Origin: Paenibacillus sp. V4I7
Lineage (GTDB): Bacteria; Bacillota; Bacilli; Paenibacillales; NBRC-103111
Direction: 5' to 3'
NCBI RefSeq assembly: GCF_030817275.1
Contig: NZ_JAUSZD010000002.1
Span: 62,001-126,000 of the forward strand
DNA length: 64,000 nt
Shown here piece by piece: positions 1 to 8,009 of this stretch. The notes under the pieces were generated by a model. That model had not been told where the DNA came from and made no database searches. It was given only the letters and a program-made list of their open reading frames with translations. The translations under genes were made by a program, and so were the position numbers. Numbering within the stretch: the first letter of the stretch is position 1; each line of letters starts with the position of its first letter.

Positions 1-84
1 GATGTGCATAATTATTCGATCAGTAACTATGCTTTCCTAGGATTTTCTTGTTGGTTTTTTGAAGAAATGGAGGATTAGCAAGGC

Positions 85-276
85 AAGTTGTACGGAGTAC
101 AACAATTTCCTTGATTTCTTCTTGGCAAGCTAAAGATGTTGCATGATCTACAACAATTTAGTCTTTTTATAGGCTATAGTCCTAGTGCTACTTTAGGCAG
201 GAATTGTTGTATTTTCTGCAACAATCGCGTGGACAACGCGGACTAGCCTGCCTAAAAGTTGTACAAAATACAACTC
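85..276. repeat. Four dispersed TTGTA..TACAA inverted repeats
   Basis: Four imperfect copies of one short palindrome lie at 85-107, 138-159, 202-225 and 257-276. Each pairs a TTGTAC or TTGTTG arm with a GTACAAC or CAACAAT arm around a 3-9 base loop, and three carry an AATT-type flank. The third copy lies inside the larger folded element at 192-256, and the fourth ends 10 bases before the livF remnant. The stretch 1-286 has no convincing gene. The family is unidentified; a dispersed intergenic repeat is the simplest reading. Confidence 0.6.
192..256. other. Predicted three-way-junction element
   Basis: A perfect 10-bp closing stem pairs 192-201 (TTTAGGCAGG) with 247-256. It encloses two hairpins placed end to end: 203-209 with 219-225 (ATTGTTG/CAACAAT) and 226-230 with 236-240 (CGCGT/ACGCG). 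A six-base linker returns to the closing stem. This compact cloverleaf-like fold is seen directly in the sequence. Whether it is transcribed is unknown; no U-tract follows, so it is not a plain terminator. Confidence 0.5.
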
Positions 277-286
277 GGAAAGGAGG

Positions 287-448
287 ATGAATCTGCTTGA
301 AGTGAACGGCCTGAAGACGTTCTATGGCAAAATTCAGGCGGTTAAGGGCGTATCCCTTACCGTGAAACAAGGTGAAATCGTCGCTCTGCTCGGCGCTAAC
401 GGAGGCGCATCTATCTATGACATTTGGGATAGCCCCTACTGCTCGTAA
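287..448 (+). pseudogene. livF: Remnant of livF branched-chain amino-acid ABC ATPase
   Basis: An ATG behind a strong AAGGAGG site opens a 53-codon frame. Its first 39 residues read like the start of LivF, including MNLLEVNGLKTFYGKIQAVK and the entry to the Walker A loop (LLGANG). Homology then stops: the expected GAGKTT is replaced by GASIYD and the frame ends at 446. Intact LivF proteins are about 235 residues, so the nucleotide-binding core, signature motif and Walker B are missing. No livG or livHM lies upstream; repeats do. It is a 5' fragment joined to unrelated sequence and cannot be a working ATPase. Confidence 0.7.
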
Positions 449-484
449 ATCGATTTTCGTTCATGTTCATCAGGTCTTCATATA

Positions 485-499
485 TTATAATAATTATTA
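485..499. promoter_or_regulatory. PerR box
   Basis: TTATAATAATTATTA matches the Bacillus PerR consensus TTATAATnATTATAA at 14 of 15 positions when N is counted. It lies about 90 bases upstream of a peroxiredoxin gene, a classic PerR target. It contains a TATAAT (486-491) that could be a -10 element and lies about 20 bases upstream of another candidate promoter at 520-548. Peroxide derepression is an inference from the motif and the gene. Confidence 0.6.
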
Positions 500-519
500 G
501 GTAGTATCCGATCTAATTA

Positions 520-548
520 TTGACTTTCATCTAGTCGGATGGTACCAT
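520..548 (+). promoter_or_regulatory. Candidate sigma-A promoter of the peroxiredoxin gene
   Basis: TTGACT at 520-525 and TACCAT at 543-548 are separated by 17 bases. The -35 is good and the -10 moderate. An alternative -10, TATAAT, lies inside the PerR box at 486-491. Confidence 0.4.
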
Positions 549-587
549 TTTATACGAATAAGATAGATTTGAGGAGGAATTATACCC

Positions 588-1136
588 ATGGCAGAGCGTT
601 TAGTTGGTAAACAAGCTCCTGATTTTACAATGGAGACCGCTACAGGTGACGGTAAAGAATTTGGTAAAGTTTCTTTGTCTGATTACAAAGGAAAATGGTT
701 AGTATTGTTCTTCTACCCATTGGATTTCACATTCGTTTGTCCAACAGAAATCACAGCACTTAGTCATGCTGCTGCTCAATTCAAAGAATTGGACACTGAG
801 ATTCTTGGTGTTTCTATCGACAGTATCCACACGCACAAAGCTTGGATCAATACGCCAATCAACGACAATGGTCTTGGCAAATTGGAATTCCCACTTGCTG
901 CTGACATCACGAAATCCGTAGCTCGTGACTACGGCGTTCTGATCGAAGAAGAAGGTATCGCGCTTCGCGGTCTGTTCATCATCGATCCAGAAGGCGAATT
1001 GAAATACGAGGTTGTAAACCACAACGACGTAGGCCGCAGCGTAGAAGAAACACTTCGTGTGCTTCAAGCGCTTCAATCCGGCGGATTGTGCCCAATGAAC
1101 TGGAAACCAGGCGACAAAAACCTGGTTGTAAAATAA
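588..1136 (+). CDS. ykuU: Typical 2-Cys peroxiredoxin (YkuU/AhpC family)
   Basis: This 182-residue protein is a thiol peroxidase that reduces hydrogen peroxide and alkyl hydroperoxides in the cytoplasm. The peroxidatic cysteine is C51 in FTFVCPTEI, and the resolving cysteine is C168 in GGLCPMNWKPG, so both halves of the 2-Cys cycle are present. The N-terminus (MAERLVGKQAPDF) and the stretch around GVLIEEEGIALRGLFI resemble Bacillus YkuU more than classical AhpC, from memory of that family. The ATG follows GAGGAGG at good spacing. It is monocistronic: a PerR box lies upstream and a terminator downstream. No AhpF-like reductase is adjacent, so reduction probably depends on thioredoxin. Confidence 0.93.
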   Translation: MAERLVGKQAPDFTMETATGDGKEFGKVSLSDYKGKWLVLFFYPLDFTFVCPTEITALSHAAAQFKELDTEILGVSIDSIHTHKAWINTPINDNGLGKLEFPLAADITKSVARDYGVLIEEEGIALRGLFIIDPEGELKYEVVNHNDVGRSVEETLRVLQALQSGGLCPMNWKPGDKNLVVK

Positions 1137-1154
1137 GCTTTTGATTACATAGAG

Positions 1155-1200
1155 AAGCTCCTCTGGTTGGCATGCGAATGCGAGCAGGGGAGCTTTTCTT
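1155..1200 (+). terminator. Intrinsic terminator of the peroxiredoxin gene
   Basis: AAGCTCCTCTG (1155-1165) pairs with CAGGGGAGCTT (1185-1195), with one G-U pair, followed by TTTTCTT. It separates the peroxiredoxin from the next gene. Confidence 0.8.
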
Positions 1201-1217
1201 CATGAAGGAGAGCGGAC

Positions 1218-1607
1218 ATGACGGTTCCGACGAATTTGAAATATACAAGAGATCACTACTGGATTCGGCTCGATGGGGATAAAGCTGTTGTCGGGTTAAC
1301 GGAGTACGGGATCAGCGAACTGGGTATGCTTGTTTATATCGAGCTCCCAGATCAGGATACTCATGTGAGAAAAGGGGAATTCATTGGCTCTGTTGAGACT
1401 GCGGCGGATGACGAACACGATCTGCTAGCCCCTTTATCCGGCAAAATAACATCAGTCAATCGGCTGCTGGAAAGAGCGGTGATGCTGATTCACGAATCCC
1501 CCTATGACAAGGGCTGGCTATTCACGATGCAGTGGAGTCAAGGATCTGAGCTGGAGCAGCTATGGGAAGAGGAAACATATGTAAGGGATTTTTCGCTGGA
1601 AGACTGA
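1218..1607 (+). CDS. GcvH-like protein lacking the lipoyl lysine
   Basis: The 129-residue product aligns along its length with glycine cleavage H protein: KYTRDHYWIRLDGDKAVVGL at the start, then GMLVYIELPD, APLSGKI, and a C-terminal PYDKGWLF. H protein carries the aminomethyl group on a lipoyl-lysine in a conserved ES-V-K-A motif. Here that site (about residues 59-68) reads VETAADDEHD, with no lysine between K52 and K76 and one extra residue. It therefore cannot be lipoylated at the usual place. No gcvT or gcvP is adjacent. It may be a diverged H-like protein with another role. The ATG follows AAGGAGAG. A strong terminator closes the unit. Confidence 0.75.
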   Translation: MTVPTNLKYTRDHYWIRLDGDKAVVGLTEYGISELGMLVYIELPDQDTHVRKGEFIGSVETAADDEHDLLAPLSGKITSVNRLLERAVMLIHESPYDKGWLFTMQWSQGSELEQLWEEETYVRDFSLED

Positions 1608-1612
1608 AAAAG

Positions 1613-1656
1613 AAGGACGTAAGCCTCACTGTAGTGAGTTCTTACGTCCTTTTTTC
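1613..1656 (+). terminator. Intrinsic terminator after the gcvH-like gene
   Basis: AAGGACGTAAG (1613-1623) pairs perfectly with CTTACGTCCTT (1641-1651). A small CACT/AGTG hairpin lies in the loop, and a run of T follows. Confidence 0.9.
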
Positions 1657-1742
1657 AATCGCTGAAAAGGTAGATGCTTCCATAAAAAATTTTGGTATGA
1701 TGAGAGATGATAGAATTATGAACGATCCAACAGGGAGGAAAT

Positions 1743-3488
1743 GTGAAAAAACCAACAAAGCTGCCCAAATTATACGTTTTTCAGAAAGTCATTATCGTTT
1801 TTACCGCATTGATTATTCCTGTCTACCTGGTAAATCTGTTGATGAATATGATGGGGCAATCCTTTATCAAACAGGAATTTTCGAATTCAATCCAGTCCAA
1901 AGTACAATTTTATTCGAACCAGTTAGATGATCAAATCTCATTCATCCGAAACCAGCAGTTGCAGGTTATCAACGATTCCGATCTCCAGAAGCTAAACTTT
2001 TTATCAGGCACACTTGCCGACTATGAGGAAATCCAACTCGTTAACAGAGTAAAGGAACGATTGTCCACCATACAGAACTCCAGTGAGTATTTGGTCAATA
2101 CCGGGGTTTATTTGAAATCCTTTGGAAGAACGATCTCTACGCAAGGCGGAATCACTAAACTGCCGAATCAGGAGTATGAGGTGATTGAAAAGTTTTTTAA
2201 TTATTCGCCTAAACCATCCTTATACTACAGCGATGGCAGATTGTTTTTTATTGAGTTTGCAAATAATTCAAGTGTCATCGTCTATTTGGAGCTATCCGTT
2301 AAAAAATTGGAGAAGACACTGAACCAACTAGTCGGAAATTATGGCGATGCCGGTGCTGTTCTCACAAATCAAACGTTTAGTTTTGATATATCACCTAGGC
2401 ATGAAGATGCCATTGTAGAAAGTATATACAATAGCGTTTCAAAAGAGCAAAATATCCAAACTTTGGACAGTCATGTCCTTAAAGTGGGAGATCAAAGTTA
2501 CTGGGTCACCTACAACCGAATAAGTACGCTCGGACTAACACTTTTCTCTTATGTCAACCAAAATGAACTCACAGGGTCTCTCAAGAAATTCAATGTATGG
2601 TTAATCATTATGTCTTTGGTCTCGATGGCGATCATTCTTGTTTTTTCATTTTCAGTCAAACTGATGATTCACAATCCGCTGAAAGAGTTGATTGCGGCGT
2701 TCAAAACGTTGGAAACGGATAACCTGAACATTTCGATAAGGCCGAAAAATGACATTGAGTTCGGTTACCTGTATAGAAGCTTTGACAAGATGATAGACAA
2801 GCTTAAGCAATCGATTCAACAAAATTATGAACAAAAAATAGCGCTGCAGCATTCCGAATTAAAGCAGCTGCAATCGCAGATCAATCCTCACTTTTTATAC
2901 AATGGATTTTTCAATATTTACATGATGTGTAAAGCTAAAGATTACGATACGGTTGCCACATTTGCTCAGAAGCTGGGCAGTTATTATCAGTTTGTTACAA
3001 GAAGCGGGGAGGATGAAGTACCGTTCGCCAAGGAATATCGACATGCTATGGATTATGTGGAAATCCAATGTATTAGGTTCTCCAATCGGATTCAAGTCAT
3101 AGCGGATGAAATTCCCGACGCGTGCAAGCATCACGTGGTGCCGCGTCTGATCCTGCAGCCCATCATCGAAAACACATTTGATCATGCTTTTGAGAACGAA
3201 CGCAAAGGCGGCAGTATCCATATGACAGTTACGTGTGAGAATGATAGATTGTGCATATGCGTGGAAGATGATGGAAATAAAATCACGGATGAGTTCATTC
3301 ATTCCCTCGATGAGAGACTCGCCAATTCCTTCAGTGTGCTTGAAAAGACAGGCATCATCAATGTTTGTAATCGAATCCGACTGAAGTATGGCGAGCACAG
3401 CGGGTTATTTGTATCCCGAAGTGAATATGGAGGACTGAAAGCAGAAATCATCATTCAATTCAATTATGGGGGCGGCAGCGATGCATAG
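1743..3488 (+). CDS. YesM-type sensor histidine kinase
   Basis: This 581-residue membrane kinase starts with GTG behind AGGGAGG. It has a transmembrane segment near residues 16-38, an extracellular sensor of about 245 residues, a second transmembrane segment near 285-307, a HAMP linker, and a cytoplasmic His_kinase (YesM/LytS type) domain. The phosphorylated histidine is H383 in INPHFLYN, and the ATP-binding N box is near residue 475 (QPIIENTFDHAF). It overlaps the YesN-type regulator by 8 bases, so the two are translationally coupled. It probably senses the sugar, or a related signal, imported by the transporter encoded downstream; the ligand cannot be read from the sequence. An extended -10 (TGGTATGAT) near 1693-1701 may be its promoter. 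Confidence 0.92.
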   Translation: MKKPTKLPKLYVFQKVIIVFTALIIPVYLVNLLMNMMGQSFIKQEFSNSIQSKVQFYSNQLDDQISFIRNQQLQVINDSDLQKLNFLSGTLADYEEIQLVNRVKERLSTIQNSSEYLVNTGVYLKSFGRTISTQGGITKLPNQEYEVIEKFFNYSPKPSLYYSDGRLFFIEFANNSSVIVYLELSVKKLEKTLNQLVGNYGDAGAVLTNQTFSFDISPRHEDAIVESIYNSVSKEQNIQTLDSHVLKVGDQSYWVTYNRISTLGLTLFSYVNQNELTGSLKKFNVWLIIMSLVSMAIILVFSFSVKLMIHNPLKELIAAFKTLETDNLNISIRPKNDIEFGYLYRSFDKMIDKLKQSIQQNYEQKIALQHSELKQLQSQINPHFLYNGFFNIYMMCKAKDYDTVATFAQKLGSYYQFVTRSGEDEVPFAKEYRHAMDYVEIQCIRFSNRIQVIADEIPDACKHHVVPRLILQPIIENTFDHAFENERKGGSIHMTVTCENDRLCICVEDDGNKITDEFIHSLDERLANSFSVLEKTGIINVCNRIRLKYGEHSGLFVSRSEYGGLKAEIIIQFNYGGGSDA

Positions 3489-5166
3489 ACTTTTAATTGT
3501 TGACGACGAGCCGGCAATTGTCGAAGGGCTTGTACAGATATTTCAAGAAAGAGAGGAGCTCGATCTCGACATATGTAAGGCTTACTCAGCGTTTGAGGCG
3601 ATTGAAATTATCAAAAAAACGAAGATTGATGTCGTTCTCAGCGATATTCGCATGCCGGAGAAAAACGGATTGCAGTTGATGGATGAGATATTATTTTATT
3701 GGCCTTCCTGCAAAATTATTTTTTTGACGGGGCACAACGAGTTTGATTATGTGTACACAGCTATTCAAAAAAATGTGGAAAGCTATATTCTGAAAACGGA
3801 AGAAGATGGAGTTGTCATCGGTGCGGTTACAAATGCATTAAAGAAAATAGAGGATGAGTTGGGGAACAATGATCTTGTTGATAAGGCCCGGAAGCAAATG
3901 CTGGTCATGGCACCGCTATTGAATAAGGAACTGTTCGAGGCTTTACTTTTAGGAGAAAATGCAGCCGATCTTTTATCCGAAGACCTATTTGCGGGACAAG
4001 AATTAAAGCTGAACGGGGATTCCCCTGTATTGATCCTTGTTGGCAAAATGGACTGTTGGCCGGAAGGCATGTCGTATGCTAATAAACGAAACGCGCTTTA
4101 TTCCGTTAGGAACTTAGTTGAGCAATATCTGCCTACCTCGATGATAAACGAAGATATTGTGTATGAAAATTCGACGATTGTTTGGTTCATTCAGCTTCAT
4201 TCGGATACGGACAGGTTTCGAAGTGAAGACGATGCGATCGATTGGGGAGGCCTAGTCACCTATTTAAAAGGAGTACTGGAATCGGTTCAAAATGCGTGCC
4301 GCGATCTGCTACAAATGGACGTTTCTTTCATCATTTCAAGGGGAGCAGTCGAATGGGACAGCATTCATAAGGAATTTGAACTTATGAAAGCAATGATTAG
4401 GAAAAGATCCGCAGCTGGGCTTAAAATGACGATCATGGACCTTGGCATGACGAACGGGTTTTTCAAAGTGGAACCTGCGAAGGTTTCTACCTACTCGGAT
4501 GAATTCAACAAAAAACTGCGATTGCTTGAAAAAAGGCTGGATGAAGGGGACGAGCGGCAAGCAGAACTCGTCTGCAGGGATCTGATCAGCAGTTTGAAAG
4601 TTGATATGGCTCAAAATTACCTTGTCGGTCTAGAAAGGTACTATATGTTTGTACTTGTCTTCTTAGCCTATATCAATGGTCAAAACATTACTGAAAGAAT
4701 TAAGGATCATAGGCATTTTGAAAATTTTGCCATGATGGACATTCCCGGTGATTGGCTAACAACGGAAGCCTTTTATATTGAGCTTGGCAAACAGATATGC
4801 ATGGAGAAAAAAGAGCAAGTTGACAAGGGCGAAAACTTGTTAGTTGAGCGAATTCACAGGTTTATAAACGAAAATTTGGGTGGAGATCTTTCTCTTGCGA
4901 GAATCGCTGAAGTGGTTTATTTTAATCCTTCGTATCTTTCACGTTTTTATAAGCAGCTTACAGGGCGGAATCTTTCCGACTACATCAATACAGCCAAAGC
5001 AGAAGCAGCGGTGAGCATGCTTGAGGACATGCAGGTGAAAATCAATGAAATTGCTTTGAAGCTGGGATTTGAATCTCCTTCCTACTTCACGGCATTTTTT
5101 CGGAAAATGAAAGAAGTGTCACCACAGGAATTTAGGGATACGATCATTCATAAAACGAGAAAGTAA
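3481..5166 (+). CDS. YesN-type response regulator with AraC DNA-binding domain
   Basis: The receiver domain occupies about residues 1-125, with acidic residues in LLIVDDE and the phosphoacceptor D55 in VLSDIRMP. A long middle region is followed by an AraC-type double helix-turn-helix in the last 100 residues (about 455-555), with LSLARIAEVVYFNPSYLS and the second helix pair FESPSYFTAFFRKMK. I place the start at ATG 3481, preceded by GGGGG at suitable spacing, not at the in-frame ATG 3466, which has no ribosome site. It overlaps the kinase gene and almost certainly activates the transport operon that starts at 5307. Confidence 0.93.
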   Translation: MHRLLIVDDEPAIVEGLVQIFQEREELDLDICKAYSAFEAIEIIKKTKIDVVLSDIRMPEKNGLQLMDEILFYWPSCKIIFLTGHNEFDYVYTAIQKNVESYILKTEEDGVVIGAVTNALKKIEDELGNNDLVDKARKQMLVMAPLLNKELFEALLLGENAADLLSEDLFAGQELKLNGDSPVLILVGKMDCWPEGMSYANKRNALYSVRNLVEQYLPTSMINEDIVYENSTIVWFIQLHSDTDRFRSEDDAIDWGGLVTYLKGVLESVQNACRDLLQMDVSFIISRGAVEWDSIHKEFELMKAMIRKRSAAGLKMTIMDLGMTNGFFKVEPAKVSTYSDEFNKKLRLLEKRLDEGDERQAELVCRDLISSLKVDMAQNYLVGLERYYMFVLVFLAYINGQNITERIKDHRHFENFAMMDIPGDWLTTEAFYIELGKQICMEKKEQVDKGENLLVERIHRFINENLGGDLSLARIAEVVYFNPSYLSRFYKQLTGRNLSDYINTAKAEAAVSMLEDMQVKINEIALKLGFESPSYFTAFFRKMKEVSPQEFRDTIIHKTRK

Positions 5167-5306
5167 ACAAAACAGAACGATGTAAATAGTTTATCATAGC
5201 GGTTATTCTCTCCCTAGCATTACAATAAATAATGTAAAGCTCGAGCCTTTACCATAGATCGTTAACAACGCTAGTTCTCAATTCGCGAAAATATGGGGGG
5301 TAAAAC

Positions 5307-7004
5307 ATGAAAAGAAAGCTTGTCAGTTCTGTTCTCATGACTACAGTGATGGTTACATCGTTAGCGGCTTGCAGCGGCAATGATGAAAACGCTTCAAGCC
5401 CTACAAGTGCGACGCAGCAAACTACCACTACCCAAACAACCGAAACCGTAGATCCGTTGGGGAAATACGCTCAACCAGTCACTGTTACCGAAGTGATAGG
5501 TTTCCGTCCTCCGGAAGACCCGAAAACGCCAAAGGGAATTACACCCGATCAGAATGCCTATCTGAAAGATTTGAAAGAAATGCTGAATATTGATCTGAAA
5601 TACTTGTGGAGCGTACCGACAGAACAATACGAGCAAAAGTTTTCTCTTGCTCTTGCTTCCGCAGATTTGCCTGACATCTTGGATTTGGATGCCCTGCAAT
5701 TTGAGAAATTGAAAAGTCAGGGTATGCTTGCAGATCTGACGGATGTTTATAATAAATATGCATCTCCCGCTTTGAAGTCCTATATGCAGGTGGACGGCGG
5801 GTTTGCTATGAAAACCACGACTACCGATGGCAAACTTTTGGGTATTCCTGGTTTCGAGGACCCTTACTTATCGACACAGCTATTGTGGATTCGGAAGGAT
5901 TGGCTGAATAATCTCAACCTGCAGCCTCCGAAAACCATTGACGATCTGGAGAAAATAGCCGATGCCTTTGTCAAAAATGACCCTGGCAAAACCGGCAAAA
6001 ATGATCGGTATGGCATTGCGATGCAGAAAACCCTCATTGGTTGGGGGTTTGACGCGAGAGGTGTTTTTAACGGCTACGGTACAGCTCCAAAAGCTTGGCT
6101 GAAAGGGAAAGATGGCAAGCTTGCAGCGGGTGAAATCCAGCCTGAAACGAAAAATGCCCTGGCTAAGCTGCAGTCCTGGTATCAGAAGGGGATTATTGAT
6201 AAGGAGTTTGCACTTAAAGACGAGAACAAAGTTGTGGAAGATATTGTTGCCGGCAGGGTCGGCATTTCGTACGGTGAATGGTGGTACCCGAACTGGCCGC
6301 TCAATATTAACAAGGACAAGGACCCGTGGGAAGCTTATCCAATTCCATCGCTGGATGGTCAGCCAGGGAAATCGATGGTGGGCAAGGTGCGGATGAGCCA
6401 CATTATTGCTGTAAACAAAAAAGCGAAAAATCCGGAAGCTGCGCTCAAGATGATTAATTTCTACCTCGAAATGGGCAAAAAACAGTATCTGGAGAAAAAC
6501 AAAGCGGAAAACGGATATGTTTACAACTGGTTCGTGCCTAGAATCTACAATCCTGCTCAAATTGAAACCATTTACACAGAGGTTAATAAGGCTTTGGATG
6601 CCAAACAAGAGGCGATTACGCTCGATGATGATAATTACAAAAATGTTGCGGACGTGTTTAAGGCAACTAAGGAGTTCCTTGCAGGCGATACGACGAATGC
6701 AACCAAAGGTTCAAACTGGGGTCAATATTACAGCCGTGCAGCCAAAAATGGCGGTTGGGGCATAACGCGCCAAATTCGTGACAACAAGCAAGTATTCTTC
6801 AATGAGTTCTACGGTGTTCCGACGGAAACACAGGTTGAAAAGGGAGCTCAGCTTGATAAACTTCTCGATGAAACCTATACAAAAATCATTATGGGCGCAT
6901 CGATAAGCGAATTTGACAAATACGTAGAGAGCTGGAAGAAGCTTGGCGGAGACGATATTACGAAGGAAGTAAACGAGTGGTACACGAAGAATGCCGTAAA
7001 ATAA
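5307..7004 (+). CDS. LplA-type extracellular sugar-binding lipoprotein
   Basis: The 565-residue protein has a lipoprotein signal ending in SLAAC (lipidated C22), then a low-complexity Thr/Gln/Ser linker, then a family-1 solute-binding fold. It is the large LplA/YtcQ-like class (over 500 residues) that partners the LplB/YtcP-type permeases encoded next. It should capture an oligosaccharide outside the cell. The ATG follows ATGGGGGG. Its regulator pair lies directly upstream. A stable hairpin without a proper T-run follows at 7021-7052, probably keeping its transcript above that of the permeases. Confidence 0.9.
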   Translation: MKRKLVSSVLMTTVMVTSLAACSGNDENASSPTSATQQTTTTQTTETVDPLGKYAQPVTVTEVIGFRPPEDPKTPKGITPDQNAYLKDLKEMLNIDLKYLWSVPTEQYEQKFSLALASADLPDILDLDALQFEKLKSQGMLADLTDVYNKYASPALKSYMQVDGGFAMKTTTTDGKLLGIPGFEDPYLSTQLLWIRKDWLNNLNLQPPKTIDDLEKIADAFVKNDPGKTGKNDRYGIAMQKTLIGWGFDARGVFNGYGTAPKAWLKGKDGKLAAGEIQPETKNALAKLQSWYQKGIIDKEFALKDENKVVEDIVAGRVGISYGEWWYPNWPLNINKDKDPWEAYPIPSLDGQPGKSMVGKVRMSHIIAVNKKAKNPEAALKMINFYLEMGKKQYLEKNKAENGYVYNWFVPRIYNPAQIETIYTEVNKALDAKQEAITLDDDNYKNVADVFKATKEFLAGDTTNATKGSNWGQYYSRAAKNGGWGITRQIRDNKQVFFNEFYGVPTETQVEKGAQLDKLLDETYTKIIMGASISEFDKYVESWKKLGGDDITKEVNEWYTKNAVK

Positions 7005-7020
7005 AGTGAACCATAGAACG

Positions 7021-7052
7021 GGGGGAGAGGAGTTTCTTACAATCTCTCCCCC
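7021..7052 (+). terminator. Hairpin after the binding-protein gene (attenuator or stability element)
   Basis: GGGGGAGAG (7021-7029) pairs perfectly with CTCTCCCCC (7044-7052). The downstream ATTTCATT is a poor U-tract, so this is more likely partial attenuation or 3'-end protection than full termination. Confidence 0.6.
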
Positions 7053-7103
7053 ATTTCATTAAAATGGGACATTTGAATTTGTGTGCGATTGGAGGCTTCA
7101 CCG

Positions 7104-7991
7104 TTGAGAATAAAAACAGAAATGCCGCTGCATCTGATGCTGCTGCCTGGCGTGTTGGTTACCCTTGTATATGCATACGGCCCTATACTGGGAGTCGTGA
7201 TGGCTTTTCAAAAATTTGAACCGGTGCTTGGTTTTTTTAAATCGAAATGGGTCGGGTTCAAAAACTTTAAATATGTATTCAATCTGCCGGACTTTCATCA
7301 GGTCATGTGGAATACGATACTCATTTCATCTTTAAAAATTGCTTTTTCACTACTGGTTCCGCTCATATTGGCGCTTCTACTGAATGAGATTACAAAAAAA
7401 TGGTTTCAGCGAATGATCCAAACGAGCATTTTTTTACCTTTTTTTCTCGCGTGGACCGTACTAGGCGGGGTTATTCTTGAGTTGTTTTCATTGAGGGGGC
7501 CGGTTAACGACATCATTTCAAGCTTTGGTCTGGAACCGATTATGTTCATGGGCAGCAATAATTGGTTTCGAGCCATCATGGTCGGCTCTGATGTTTGGAA
7601 AGGTATGGGCTACAATATGATCATTTTTCTGGCTGCCATCACAGGCATCAACGCAAGTCTCTATGAGGCTGCAGAAGTAGATGGTGCTGGTAAATGGAAA
7701 CAAATGATCCATATCACGTTGCCGGGAATGACGCCCATCATCATTTTAATGAGCACATTAAGTCTGGGCAATATATTGAACGCAGGGTTTGATCAAATCT
7801 TGATCATGTATAATCCAACCGTTTATGAAGGTGCTGATATTATCGACACGTTCACTTACCGGCTCGGTTTATTCAGCCAACAGTTTGCGCCTGCAGCGGC
7901 AGTGGGGTTATTTAAATCGGGCATATCCGTCGGATTGGTGTCGTTATCGTACTACCTTGCGTACAAATTCAGCAATTACCGAATATTTTAG
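7104..7991 (+). CDS. LplB-type sugar ABC permease
   Basis: This inner-membrane permease has about six transmembrane segments and the EAA loop that docks the ATPase (LYEAAEVDGAGKWKQMIHIT). I place the start at TTG 7104, 8 bases after GGAGG at 7091-7095; the in-frame GTG at 7083 lies ahead of that ribosome site and has none of its own. The product is 295 residues, normal for LplB/YtcP relatives. It pairs with the permease at 8010. No ATPase gene is in the operon, which is common for this class because an MsmX-type ATPase is shared. Confidence 0.9.
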   Translation: MRIKTEMPLHLMLLPGVLVTLVYAYGPILGVVMAFQKFEPVLGFFKSKWVGFKNFKYVFNLPDFHQVMWNTILISSLKIAFSLLVPLILALLLNEITKKWFQRMIQTSIFLPFFLAWTVLGGVILELFSLRGPVNDIISSFGLEPIMFMGSNNWFRAIMVGSDVWKGMGYNMIIFLAAITGINASLYEAAEVDGAGKWKQMIHITLPGMTPIIILMSTLSLGNILNAGFDQILIMYNPTVYEGADIIDTFTYRLGLFSQQFAPAAAVGLFKSGISVGLVSLSYYLAYKFSNYRIF

Positions 7992-8009
7992 ACGGCTGGA
8001 GGATTTCAT

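Noticed and set aside
1562..1930. Plus-strand 122-residue ORF across the gcvH end and the kinase start
   Set aside because: It spans a strong terminator and a promoter region, in a frame different from both real genes.
5880..6608. Minus-strand 242-residue ORF opposite the binding-protein gene
   Set aside because: It overlaps a well-supported lipoprotein gene and has no motif or ribosome site.
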